Assembly: GCA_051960215.1 (NCBI GenBank)
Contig: JBQCEN010000323.1
Coordinates: forward strand, 1-16,297
DNA from: Pararhizobium_B sp051960215
GTDB taxonomy: Bacteria; Pseudomonadota; Alphaproteobacteria; Rhizobiales; Rhizobiaceae
DNA: 16,297 bases
Direction of reading: 5' to 3'
The position numbers were made by a program, and so were the translations under genes. Within the stretch, counting starts at the first letter, position 1. Each line of letters opens with the position of its first letter. Below the pieces are notes generated by a model. The model was given only the letters and a program-made list of their open reading frames with translations. It did no database searches and was not told the origin of the DNA. Shown here piece by piece: positions 7,300-14,196 of this stretch.

Positions 7300-7327
7300 G
7301 AAAAGCCCGGCCGTCGCCGGCCGGGCT
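7300..7327 (-). terminator. intrinsic terminator of the aminotransferase operon
   Basis: A perfect 10-bp GC-rich stem (AGCCCGGCCG at 7304-7313 and CGGCCGGGCT at 7318-7327) with a 4-nt loop. On the minus strand the stem is followed by TTTTCTGT, the U-tract of an intrinsic terminator. It lies 27 nt past the stop codon of the aminotransferase gene and just ahead of the methyltransferase Shine-Dalgarno. Confidence 0.85.
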
Positions 7328-7354
7328 CGCATAGCACGGTTGGACCTGTTTCCC

Positions 7355-8725
7355 TCAGCCGAGCACTTCCTTGACCGATTCGGCCGTCGCCTCGGCAATG
7401 GTCTTCGCCTCCGCCTCACTCAGGCAGAGCGGCGGCGCGAAGCCGAGGATGTCGCCCTGCGGCATCGCGCGGCCGATGATGCCGCGCTTGAGCAGCGCCC
7501 CGGTGACAGCCGCTCCGACCTTCTTTGCCGGATCGAAGAAGCGCCGGCTGTCGCGGTCCTCCACGAACTCGATCGCGCAGAGCATGCCGTCGCCGCGTAC
7601 CTCGCCGACATTTGGATGATCGCCGACGGCCTCTCGCATCAGGCGGTTGAAGGCCGCGCCGGTCTTGCCGGCGTTCTCGACGAGACCGAGCTTGTCGATA
7701 AGCGTGAGGTTCGCCACGCCGGCGGCAGCGCCGATCGGGTGGGCGGAATAGGTCCAGCCGTGACCGATCGGGCCGTTCTCGTCGGTGCCGCGCATCAGCA
7801 CGTTCCAGACCTTTTCGCCGATGATCGAGCCGGAGAGCGGCGCATAGGCCGAGGTCAGGCCCTTGGCGATGGTGATGATGTCCGGCTTCATGCCGTAATG
7901 GTCGGAGCCGAACATCGTGCCGAGGCGGCCGAAGCCGGTGACGACCTCGTCGGCGATCAGCAGGATGTCGTACTTGGCGAGCACCTCCTGGATCGCCTTC
8001 CAGTAGCCGGCCGGCGGCGGCACGATGCCGCCGGTGCCGAGAGCCGGCTCGCCGATGAAGGCGGCGACCGTGTCCGGCCCTTCCGCCTGGATCAGCTCGT
8101 CGAGCTTCTTTGCGCACCAGGCGGAGAACTCTTCCTCGCTCATGCCCGCTTCGGGCCGGCGGAAGTAATACGGCGCCTCGGTATGCTTGACCTGCGGGAA
8201 CGGCAGGTCGAACTTCTTGTGGTAGAGTTCGAGGCCGGTCAGCGAGCCGGTCATCAGGCCGGAGCCGTGAGAGCCGCGCCAGCGCGAGATGATCTTCTTC
8301 TTCTCCGGCCGGCCGAGGATGTTGTTGTAGTGCCAGACGAGCTTGACGTTCGTCTCGTTGGCATCCGAGCCGCCAAGGCCGAAATAGACCTTGCTCATGC
8401 CCTCCGGCGCCCGCTCCAGCACCATCTTCGAGAGGGTGATCGACGCTTCCGTGCCGTGGCCGACATAGGCGTGGTAGTAAGCAAGCTCCTTCGCTTGGCG
8501 CGCGATGGCCTCGGCGATTTCCTGGCGGCCGTAGCCGACATTGACGCAATAGAGACCCGCGAAGCCGTCGAGCAGGCGCTTGCCGTCGCGATCCTCGATA
8601 TAGACCCCCTCGCCTCCGGTGACGATCCGGTTCGTCACCTCGCCGCGGGCGAACTGGGCGAGATGCGTCGAGGGATGGAAGAAGTTCTCCCGGTCCCATT
8701 CGGCGAGCTGGTCGTTCCTGAGCAT
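7355..8725 (-). CDS. class III aminotransferase, probable 2,4-diaminobutyrate/omega-amino acid transaminase (DoeD/Atf type)
   Basis: A 456-residue PLP enzyme of aminotransferase class III. Key residues: GGSDANET (118-125) for the phosphate, D259 in IADEVVTGFGR for the pyridine nitrogen, and Schiff-base K288 in TIAKGLTSAYAPLSG; HGWTYSAHP (322-330) comes from the partner subunit. The aromatic Tyr that normally precedes HG in the YHG motif is Ser152 (RGSHGSG), one base change away from Tyr. The family takes omega-amino acids such as GABA, beta-alanine or 2,4-diaminobutyrate, with pyruvate or 2-oxoglutarate as acceptor. The start at 8725 has AGGA 9 nt upstream. It is 36 nt downstream of an ALDH gene, and this ssd-atf pair accompanies eut genes and asnC in ectoine-degrading Alphaproteobacteria, so diaminobutyrate is my preferred substrate. 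GABA transaminase (GabT-like) is the main alternative. Confidence 0.85.
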   Translation of the reverse strand: MLRNDQLAEWDRENFFHPSTHLAQFARGEVTNRIVTGGEGVYIEDRDGKRLLDGFAGLYCVNVGYGRQEIAEAIARQAKELAYYHAYVGHGTEASITLSKMVLERAPEGMSKVYFGLGGSDANETNVKLVWHYNNILGRPEKKKIISRWRGSHGSGLMTGSLTGLELYHKKFDLPFPQVKHTEAPYYFRRPEAGMSEEEFSAWCAKKLDELIQAEGPDTVAAFIGEPALGTGGIVPPPAGYWKAIQEVLAKYDILLIADEVVTGFGRLGTMFGSDHYGMKPDIITIAKGLTSAYAPLSGSIIGEKVWNVLMRGTDENGPIGHGWTYSAHPIGAAAGVANLTLIDKLGLVENAGKTGAAFNRLMREAVGDHPNVGEVRGDGMLCAIEFVEDRDSRRFFDPAKKVGAAVTGALLKRGIIGRAMPQGDILGFAPPLCLSEAEAKTIAEATAESVKEVLG

Positions 8726-8761
8726 CGTGTTTTCCTTTCTTCTTGCGTTCGGCCGGCCGCG

Positions 8762-10261
8762 TCAGCGGACGTCGCGGCAGACATATTTGAGTTCGGTATA
8801 GGCTTCCATGCCGTGGCGCGACCCTTCGCGCCCGAGGCCGGAGAGCTTGACGCCGCCGAAGGGGATCGGCGCGCCGGTGATCTTCGTGCGGTTGATGGCG
8901 ATCATGCCATATTGCAGCGCCCGCGAGAGCCGCGAAATGCGCGCCGCGTCGCTCGTATGGACGTAGGCGACGAGGCCGTATTCCGTCGCGTTGGCGCGCG
9001 CGATCGCCTCCTCCTCCGTGGAAAAGGCGGCGAGGGCGGCCACGGGCCCGAAAGTCTCCTCGTGGAAGATCAGCGAGTCCGGATCGACGTCGGCAAGAAC
9101 GGTCGGCTCGAAGAAAAGCGGCCCCGCTGCATGGCGCCTGCCGCCCGTCAACACGCGGGCGCCGCGCCGGACGGCATCCGCCACATGGCCCTCCTGCTTC
9201 TCGACGGCCCGCTCGTGCATCAGCGGGCCGATATCGGGATCGGAAAGGCCGGCGCCGACGGTGAGCTTTTTCGCGCGCTCGGAGAAGCGCGCGCAGAATT
9301 CGTCGTAGACCGGCTTCTCGATCAGCATCCGGTTGGCCGCCAGGCAATCCTGCCCCGACGTCGCGAACTTGGCACTGACCGCGGATTCGATGGCCCGGTC
9401 GAGATCGGCGTCGGCGAAGACGACGAAGGGTGCGTGGCCGCCAAGCTCGAGGATCAGCCGCTTCATCGTATCGGCGGAGTCGCGGTAAAGCTTTTGGCCG
9501 ATGCCGGTCGAGCCGGTGAAAGAGAGTGCACGCGCGCGCACGTCTGCCGTCCATGCGCCGACGATCGGCTCCGGCGCGCCGGTGACGACGTTGAAGACGC
9601 CGGCGGGAACGCCGGCACGGTCGGCGAGCTCGGCGAGCGCCAGCGCGGAAAGCGGCGTCTCGCTCGCCGGGTGGCAGACGACGGTGCAGCCGGCAGCGAG
9701 AGCGGCAGCCGCCTTGCGCGTCAGCATCGCGGCGGGGAAGTTCCAGGGCGTGACGAGGGCCGCGACGCCGAGCGGCTCGCGACGGACCTCGAATTCGGCA
9801 CCGGCAAGATGAGGCTGCACGCTCTCGACCGAGAGCCGCTTCGCCTCCTCCGCATAGAACGCGACGAAGGAAGCGGCATAGGCGATCTCGCCGCGGGCCT
9901 CGGAAAGCGGCTTGCCCTGCTCGAGCGTCATGATCAGGGCGAGGTCGTCGGCCGCCGCGACGATCAGCGCATGCCAGCGCTCGAGGATTTCGGCTCGCTC
10001 GGCAGCCAACCGGCCGGCCCAGGCGGGAAAGGCCGCTTCCGCCGCATCGACGGCGTGCCGCGCCTCCTCCGCACCGAGCGCCGGCACGGCGGCAAGCCAG
10101 GCATCGTTCGCCGGATCGGTCACCGCAAAGGTGCGCCCGCCCGCGCCGCCGCTCCACTCCCCGCCGATATAGGCGAACTCGCGCAGCAGCCGCGGATCGG
10201 CAAGCTTCGCGAGATCGGACGAGCGCACGGTCTTGAAGAGGTCTGCAGGTTGCATGCCCAT
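8762..10261 (-). CDS. NAD(P)-dependent aldehyde dehydrogenase, succinate-/aspartate-semialdehyde type (GabD/DoeC-like)
   Basis: A 499-residue aldehyde dehydrogenase. Catalytic features: N174 in TPWNFP, the cofactor loop FTGSTGIGQ (248-256), general base E272 in LELGGHAP, and nucleophile C306 in GQDC. The overall sequence is of succinate-semialdehyde dehydrogenase type. In E. coli GabD a Lys in KPAS contacts the cofactor ribose or 2'-phosphate; here the position is His197 (CHPASETP), which may alter cofactor preference. The ATG at 10261 has GGAGG six bases upstream. It is first in an operon with the aminotransferase. The product of that enzyme would be succinate semialdehyde from GABA or aspartate semialdehyde from diaminobutyrate, and this gene would oxidise it to succinate or aspartate. 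The nearby eut genes and asnC favour the ectoine reading, but sequence alone cannot separate the two. Confidence 0.87.
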   Translation of the reverse strand: MGMQPADLFKTVRSSDLAKLADPRLLREFAYIGGEWSGGAGGRTFAVTDPANDAWLAAVPALGAEEARHAVDAAEAAFPAWAGRLAAERAEILERWHALIVAAADDLALIMTLEQGKPLSEARGEIAYAASFVAFYAEEAKRLSVESVQPHLAGAEFEVRREPLGVAALVTPWNFPAAMLTRKAAAALAAGCTVVCHPASETPLSALALAELADRAGVPAGVFNVVTGAPEPIVGAWTADVRARALSFTGSTGIGQKLYRDSADTMKRLILELGGHAPFVVFADADLDRAIESAVSAKFATSGQDCLAANRMLIEKPVYDEFCARFSERAKKLTVGAGLSDPDIGPLMHERAVEKQEGHVADAVRRGARVLTGGRRHAAGPLFFEPTVLADVDPDSLIFHEETFGPVAALAAFSTEEEAIARANATEYGLVAYVHTSDAARISRLSRALQYGMIAINRTKITGAPIPFGGVKLSGLGREGSRHGMEAYTELKYVCRDVR

Positions 10262-10424
10262 GACGAGCCTCCGTGGAGATGGAATGCTCGGAATCTAGAC
10301 GCGCGGCAGGAGAAAGAGACGCTGACGTTATCGCGAGGGAAGACGGCCCTTCTCTTCTGCCGCATCCGTTCGGAAGAATCTTCTGGTCGTCGCGCCCCGC
10401 CGCGAACCTGCAAGGTGATAGGCA

Positions 10425-10444
10425 CATGAACCAGGCCGTTCATG
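10425..10444. promoter_or_regulatory. palindromic operator candidate in the 10262-10600 divergent intergenic region
   Basis: The 339-nt gap between the divergent ALDH and glycosyltransferase genes holds one obvious structure: a perfect 7-bp inverted repeat, CATGAAC-N6-GTTCATG, 20 bp overall, the usual size of a dimeric repressor site. A short reading frame of 19 codons (MNQAVHDPVP..., ATG at 10426, stop at 10483-10485) begins inside it but has no good Shine-Dalgarno and no recognisable product. Elsewhere in the gap I see no convincing promoter hexamers, RNA gene or longer repeat. The bound protein is unknown; the DoeX-type regulator nearby is one candidate. Confidence 0.4.
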
Positions 10445-10600
10445 ATCCCGTGCCCGCGATTGCCCTCGCCATTGCGATTCGGTAGTAGCACCCTCGAGAT
10501 AGCCGTTGCGCGCACGGCCGGTACACCGCCGCGTCCGCAACCGGTTGAACGACGAGGCCGCGCCGGCCGCGCCCGGCAATGGAATCGGGAAGGACACTGG

Positions 10601-11302
10601 ATGGACAAGGAATTCGACGTCTATATCGGCTGGGACTCGCGGGAGCCGATTGCCTATGACGTGGCGGAAGCATCGCTTCTCGAGCACGCCAGCGCGCCCG
10701 TCGATGTTCATCCGATCAAGCTCGATGAACTCGTGGCGAGCGGCGTCTACACGCGCGAGGTCGACCCGCTGGCCTCGACCGAGTTCACCTATTCGCGGTT
10801 CTTCACGCCGTGGCTCGCGAAGTTCGAAGGCTGGGCCCTGTTCTGCGACTGCGACTTCCTTTTCTTCGCCGATATCCGCGCCCTGTCGTCCTACATCGAC
10901 CCTTCCAAGGCGGTCCTTTGCGTGAAGCATGACTATCGCCCCAAGGAAGGGCTGAAGATGGATGGGAAGGTCCAGACGGCCTATCCGCGCAAGAACTGGT
11001 CGTCCTTCATGCTCTTCAATTGCGCGCATCCGTCGACCCGCCAACTGACCCCCGAGCGGATCAACCGGGAGAGCGGCGCCTACCTGCATCGCATGCAGTG
11101 GGCCCGTGACGAAGAGATCGGCGAGCTGCCGCTCGAATGGAACTGGCTTGAAGGCTGGAACGAGAAGCCCGCCGACGGCCATCCGAACGCGGTTCACTTC
11201 ACGAACGGCGGCCCCTGGTTCAAGGACTGGCAGCAGGTCGACTATGCCGACGAGTGGCGCTCCGCCGCTCGGGCCATCGATCCGGCCTTCCAACCCATCT
11301 GA
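10601..11302 (+). CDS. GT8-like glycosyltransferase, DxD type
   Basis: A 233-residue protein beginning MDKEFDVYIGWDSREPIAYDVAEASL, a nucleotide-sugar-binding start typical of GT-A glycosyltransferases. The metal-binding DxD is D83-C84-D85 in FCDCDFLFF, and the conserved C-terminal HFTNGGPWF (199-207) resembles the His/Gly/Trp motif of GT8 enzymes. There is no signal peptide or membrane segment, so it is likely cytoplasmic, possibly acting on a lipid-linked or surface polysaccharide precursor; the acceptor is unknown. An open frame runs back to 10442, but the start at 10601 is set by the protein homology and by GGGAAGGA six bases upstream. It lies alone on the plus strand between two minus-strand catabolic operons and has no obvious functional tie to them. 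Confidence 0.82.
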   Translation: MDKEFDVYIGWDSREPIAYDVAEASLLEHASAPVDVHPIKLDELVASGVYTREVDPLASTEFTYSRFFTPWLAKFEGWALFCDCDFLFFADIRALSSYIDPSKAVLCVKHDYRPKEGLKMDGKVQTAYPRKNWSSFMLFNCAHPSTRQLTPERINRESGAYLHRMQWARDEEIGELPLEWNWLEGWNEKPADGHPNAVHFTNGGPWFKDWQQVDYADEWRSAARAIDPAFQPI

Positions 11303-11313
11303 AGCGCTCCGGC

Positions 11314-11336
11314 AAAAAGGGACACCAATTCGTCCC
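11314..11336 (-). terminator. intrinsic terminator of the eutB-eutC-doeX operon
   Basis: On the minus strand GGGAC-N8-GTCCC is followed directly by TTTTTG. The 5-bp stem is short, but the uninterrupted T-tract and the position, 18 nt past the doeX stop codon in the convergent gap with the glycosyltransferase gene, support it. No T-tract follows on the plus strand. Confidence 0.6.
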
Positions 11337-11354
11337 GAAGCGAGACACCCGCAG

Positions 11355-11840
11355 TCAGCCTTGCGGATGGAGCTGTCGGCCGGACGCCGCCTTCACCGGC
11401 TTCGTCACGACATAGGTATAGTAGCGCTTGAGGCCAATCTCGGCGGTCAGCAGACGGTCGACGAGCCGCTGATAGGCGTCGACATCGCGGGCCGCGACCT
11501 TGATCAGGTAGTCGATGCCGCCGCCGACGGCCCAGCATTCGACGATCTCCGGCACCTCCTGGACAGCCGCTTCGAAACGGGCAAAGTCGGCCGTGCGATG
11601 GCTTTCGAGCTCGGCTTCCATGAAGACGACCGTGGACGCCCCGAAGACGCCCGCCGCGATCCGTGCGCCGTAACCCTCGATGATGCCGGCCTTTTCCAGC
11701 CGCTTCACCCGCTCCCAGGTCGGCGTCGGCGAGAGGTTCACCCGCTGTGCCAGCGCCGCACTGGTGATCCGCCCTTCCTTCTGCAGGATCGCGAGGATCT
11801 CCAGATCGCGCTCATCGAGCTTGATGCCGGTCTTCGTCAT
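11355..11840 (-). CDS. doeX: Lrp/AsnC-family transcriptional regulator, DoeX type
   Basis: A 161-residue feast/famine regulator. The N-terminal helix-turn-helix spans about residues 8-55 (LDERDLEILAILQKEGRITSAAL, then NLSPTPTWERVKRLEKAGII). The C-terminal RAM ligand-binding domain (about 68-148) includes VPEIVECWAVGGGIDYLIKV, the stretch that sets amino-acid response and oligomerisation. DoeX in Halomonas and the AsnC protein of alphaproteobacterial ectoine clusters sit beside ectoine-degradation genes, respond to a breakdown product such as 2,4-diaminobutyrate and control those genes. Here it follows eutB and eutC on the same strand, which supports that assignment; a regulator of another amino-acid pathway remains possible. 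The Shine-Dalgarno is a run of G six bases before the ATG and is contributed by the edge of a rhizobial repeat element. Confidence 0.85.
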   Translation of the reverse strand: MTKTGIKLDERDLEILAILQKEGRITSAALAQRVNLSPTPTWERVKRLEKAGIIEGYGARIAAGVFGASTVVFMEAELESHRTADFARFEAAVQEVPEIVECWAVGGGIDYLIKVAARDVDAYQRLVDRLLTAEIGLKRYYTYVVTKPVKAASGRQLHPQG

Positions 11841-11847
11841 GTTGCGC

Positions 11848-11992
11848 CCCCCGATCTCCCCCCTTGCAGGCGAGATATCGGCGAAGTCGACAGAGCGGGG
11901 TGTGGGCGGCGCGGCATATTCCGGCGTTGGCGATCGAGGAGAGCCCGCTTGCCCCCCTCTGCCCTGCCGGTCATCTCCCCCGCAATGGGGGC
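11848..11992. repeat. degenerate rhizobial intergenic mosaic repeat, two arms in inverted orientation
   Basis: The 195-nt gap between doeX and eutC (11841-12035) has no gene. Its left part (about 11850-11900, with CGAGAT-TCGGCGAAG-CGACAGAG-GGGGT) and its right part (11951-11992, with CCCCCTCTGCCCTGCCGG and CATCTCCCCC-N5-GGGGG) match each other when one is reverse-complemented. Both recall the CCCCCTCTGCCCTGCCGGGCATCTCC type of element that is very common between genes in Rhizobiaceae. Each arm can form its own hairpin (for example CCCCC-GCAAT-GGGGG at 11977-11991), and the two arms can pair over the central 50 nt. The copies are clearly decayed. Confidence 0.65.
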
Positions 11993-12035
11993 AATCACGT
12001 GTACCGCGTGCGCGTCCATAGCCAAAATGCCTCAG

Positions 12036-13022
12036 CTAGCTCGCAATCATCTGGCCGGCACCCGCCGCGCGGGCGGCCTTCAGGGCGCGGGTGGCAATCG
12101 CGGTATCCTGGGCGCCGGTGCCGGTGAGGTCGCAGATGGTGACGGCGCCGGCCGACATACGTCCCGGCCGGGTGTCGTTGACGATCTCGCCGAGTTCCGG
12201 CGGCGTCTCGCCCATCAGCCCGGCCTCGCGCGCCGCCCGCAACTCGCCGAGCTTCTCGCATTGGCTGACGCGGTCCGAGACATAGAGGTCGGCCCGCGCC
12301 AGCGCCGCCGGCTCGATCTCGTTCTTGCCGGCCTGATCGGAGCCCATCGCCGTGATGTGGAGACCGGGATGCAGCCAGTCCGCCTTCAGGATCGGTTCGC
12401 GCGCCGGCGTCGTCGTCACGACGAGTTGGCTCTCGGCCACGAGGCACGCCGGATCGGCCTCGGCCCGCGCCTCGATGCCGAGCCGCGCGGCGATGTCGGC
12501 CGCGCAAGCCTCGGCCTTCGCATGGTCGCGCCCCCAGACGAGCACCTGGCCGAACGGCCGGACGAGATGCGCCGCCTCGATCTGCAAGCGCGCCTGTACG
12601 CCGGTGCCGAGGACGCCCGCCGTCTCCACCCGCTCCGGCGCCAGATGGTTCGCCGCCACGGCGCCGGCAGCGGCCGTGCGCACGTCCGTCAGGGAGCCGT
12701 TGTCGAGGAGCACCGCCTCGACGATGCCGGTCTTCGCGGAAAAGAGGATCATCAATCCGTTGAGGCTCGGCAGGCCGAGCTTCGGGTTGTCGAAGAAGCC
12801 GGGCGAGACCTTGATCGCGAAACCGTCGAAGCCGGGGATATAGGCCGTCTTCACGTCGACCTCGCCATGCGCCTCGGCGAGTTCCATCGACAGGATCGGC
12901 GGCATCACGACGTCGCCGCGCCCGAGCGCCGCAAAGGCCTGCTCGACGACCGCGACGCTGTCGCGATCGAGCGCCACCGCCGCGCGCAGTTCCTTCTCCG
13001 TCAGGATCGTGATGTCCGGCAT
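12036..13022 (-). CDS. eutC: ectoine utilization protein EutC (ornithine cyclodeaminase/mu-crystallin family)
   Basis: A 328-residue NAD(P)-binding protein of the ornithine cyclodeaminase family. Residues matching the active site of the Pseudomonas enzyme are K58 (DVKTAYIPG), K71 (AIKVSPGFF), R115 (LTDVRTAAAGA) and D229 (MGSDQAGK). The Rossmann glycine motif is GTGVQA (139-144). The stretch KVSPGFFDNPKLGLPSLNGL is characteristic of EutC. EutC works with EutB in hydroxyectoine breakdown, where the pair is proposed to remove the hydroxyl from a hydroxyectoine-derived intermediate. A related possibility is iminosuccinate reductase (BhcD type), but no other beta-hydroxyaspartate-cycle genes are present. 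The ATG at 13022 has AGAGGGG upstream and lies 29 nt after the eutB stop. An in-frame start upstream at 13055 lacks family support. Confidence 0.87.
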   Translation of the reverse strand: MPDITILTEKELRAAVALDRDSVAVVEQAFAALGRGDVVMPPILSMELAEAHGEVDVKTAYIPGFDGFAIKVSPGFFDNPKLGLPSLNGLMILFSAKTGIVEAVLLDNGSLTDVRTAAAGAVAANHLAPERVETAGVLGTGVQARLQIEAAHLVRPFGQVLVWGRDHAKAEACAADIAARLGIEARAEADPACLVAESQLVVTTTPAREPILKADWLHPGLHITAMGSDQAGKNEIEPAALARADLYVSDRVSQCEKLGELRAAREAGLMGETPPELGEIVNDTRPGRMSAGAVTICDLTGTGAQDTAIATRALKAARAAGAGQMIAS

Positions 13023-13051
13023 GGATACCCCTCTTCTTCGCGCTTCTCGGC

Positions 13052-14083
13052 TCAAGCGACGTCGGCGGCCCCGGTCGGCGATCCGACTGTGAGATCGCCA
13101 AGCCGTACCGCTTCGCCATTCACGACGGAAGCGAACTGGCGCATGTCGACGTTGCGGCCGGTGACGATGAAGGCGGCCGGACCATCGGTCCGCAGCCGGC
13201 CCGCCAGCCAGGCCGCGTGGCCGACGCAGGAGGCGCCCTCCGCCACCAGCCTCTCGTCGTAGAACATCGCGCGCATGCCGCGATAGATCTCCTCTTCGCT
13301 CACCAGGATAACCTCGTCGAGCAGATCGCGGCAGACGGGGAAGGTGACGCGGTTCTGAAGGCCGATGCCGCCGCCGAGCGAATCGGCGAGCGAGGCGTAT
13401 TCCGCGACGGCGACGGGCCGGCCGGCGGTGAGGCTCTCCGCCATCGCCGCACCGCGGTCCATGCTGATGCCGACGATGCGGATCGACGGCTTGGCGGCCT
13501 TGGCCGCGATGGCGATCCCGGCAACGAGCCCGCCGCCCGAGAGCGGCACGACGATCGTCTCGATCTCCGGGCAGCGTTCCATTATCTCAAGCGCGATCGT
13601 CCCCTGCCCGGCGACGACGTCGGGATGGTCGAAGGGCGGGATATCGGCCAGCCCCTCCTCGGCGACGAGTCGGTCGGCCTCCCGCTGCGCGTCATCCTGC
13701 GAGCGGCCGACGCGGCGGACCTCCGCCCCGATCTTCTCGATCGCCTTCACCTTCGTCTCCGGCACCAGCGCCGAGAGGCAGACGACGGCGCGCAGGCCAG
13801 CCTTCGCGGCGACCGTCGCCACGGCACGGCCGTGATTGCCGGTCGAGCAGCAGACGACGCCGCGACGGCGAGCCTCCTCAGGCAGCCGCTGAATGGCATT
13901 CGCCGCGCCGCGGATTTTGAAGGCGCCGATCGGCTGGAAGCATTCGAGCTTGAGGAAAATGTCGCTCGAAAGCCCCGAGGGCACCAACGGCGTCTCGACT
14001 GCGAAAGACGCAATGCGCTTGCGGGCAGCCTCGACATCGGCCGGCCCGGGAATAACCGATGCGGAATTATGGAGAGAATTCAA
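13052..14083 (-). CDS. eutB: hydroxyectoine utilization dehydratase EutB (threonine dehydratase-like, PLP)
   Basis: A 343-residue fold-type II PLP enzyme. Schiff-base Lys56 lies in PIGAFKIRGA, the cofactor contacts in STGNHG (80-85), and the glycine-rich phosphate loop in PLSGGG (180-185). The regions RSQDDAQREADRLVAEEG and IRIVGISMDRGAAMAESL are those of EutB, distinguishing it from biosynthetic IlvA; no C-terminal ACT domain is present. It is proposed to dehydrate a hydroxylated diamino acid arising from hydroxyectoine before reduction by EutC. The start is a TTG at 14083, preceded by AAGGAG six bases upstream, and no nearby ATG fits. A weak minus-strand promoter, TTGACC (14132-14127) and TAGTGT (14110-14105) 16 bp apart, lies just upstream. 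First gene of the eutB-eutC-doeX operon. The usual partners eutA, eutD and eutE are not in the window. Confidence 0.85.
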   Translation of the reverse strand: MNSLHNSASVIPGPADVEAARKRIASFAVETPLVPSGLSSDIFLKLECFQPIGAFKIRGAANAIQRLPEEARRRGVVCCSTGNHGRAVATVAAKAGLRAVVCLSALVPETKVKAIEKIGAEVRRVGRSQDDAQREADRLVAEEGLADIPPFDHPDVVAGQGTIALEIMERCPEIETIVVPLSGGGLVAGIAIAAKAAKPSIRIVGISMDRGAAMAESLTAGRPVAVAEYASLADSLGGGIGLQNRVTFPVCRDLLDEVILVSEEEIYRGMRAMFYDERLVAEGASCVGHAAWLAGRLRTDGPAAFIVTGRNVDMRQFASVVNGEAVRLGDLTVGSPTGAADVA

Positions 14084-14166
14084 AGCGGTCTCCTTGCTCG
14101 CCCGACACTACCAAATCGGCGGCAGCGGTCAAAGGCGACTCCCGCCGCGGTGCCCACGGAATGCTG

Positions 14167-14196
14167 TTGACAGATAGATAACCAAAGAGCTATGGA
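14167..14196 (+). promoter_or_regulatory. predicted promoter of the arsR-SRPBCC operon
   Basis: A perfect -35 TTGACA (14167-14172) and a -10-like TATGGA (14191-14196) lie 18 bp apart and about 27 bp before the regulator's start. The surrounding 50 bp is conspicuously AT-rich for this DNA. The -10 box is enclosed by repeats of GATAACC, so the promoter and operator coincide. Confidence 0.55.

Noticed and set aside
7340..10429. Plus-strand open frame of 1029 codons over the aminotransferase and ALDH genes
   Set aside because: It is the antisense shadow of two well-supported enzymes. It has low-complexity composition and no motifs, so it is not a giant protein.
10426..10485. 19-codon reading frame in the ALDH-glycosyltransferase gap
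   Set aside because: It has no good Shine-Dalgarno, and its ATG is part of a palindrome. It shows no recognisable peptide features; mentioned only with the palindrome.
11106..13262. Plus-strand frame of 718 codons spanning the glycosyltransferase end, doeX, eutC and part of eutB
   Set aside because: It crosses several real genes and an intergenic repeat, has no domain, and is explained by codon bias on the opposite strand.
13052..14083. Beta-hydroxyaspartate dehydratase (BhcB) as identity of the PLP enzyme, with EutC as BhcD
   Set aside because: Homologous folds, but the partner genes for the aldolase (BhcC) and aspartate-glyoxylate transaminase (BhcA) are missing, and the sequences and the AsnC regulator fit EutB/EutC better.
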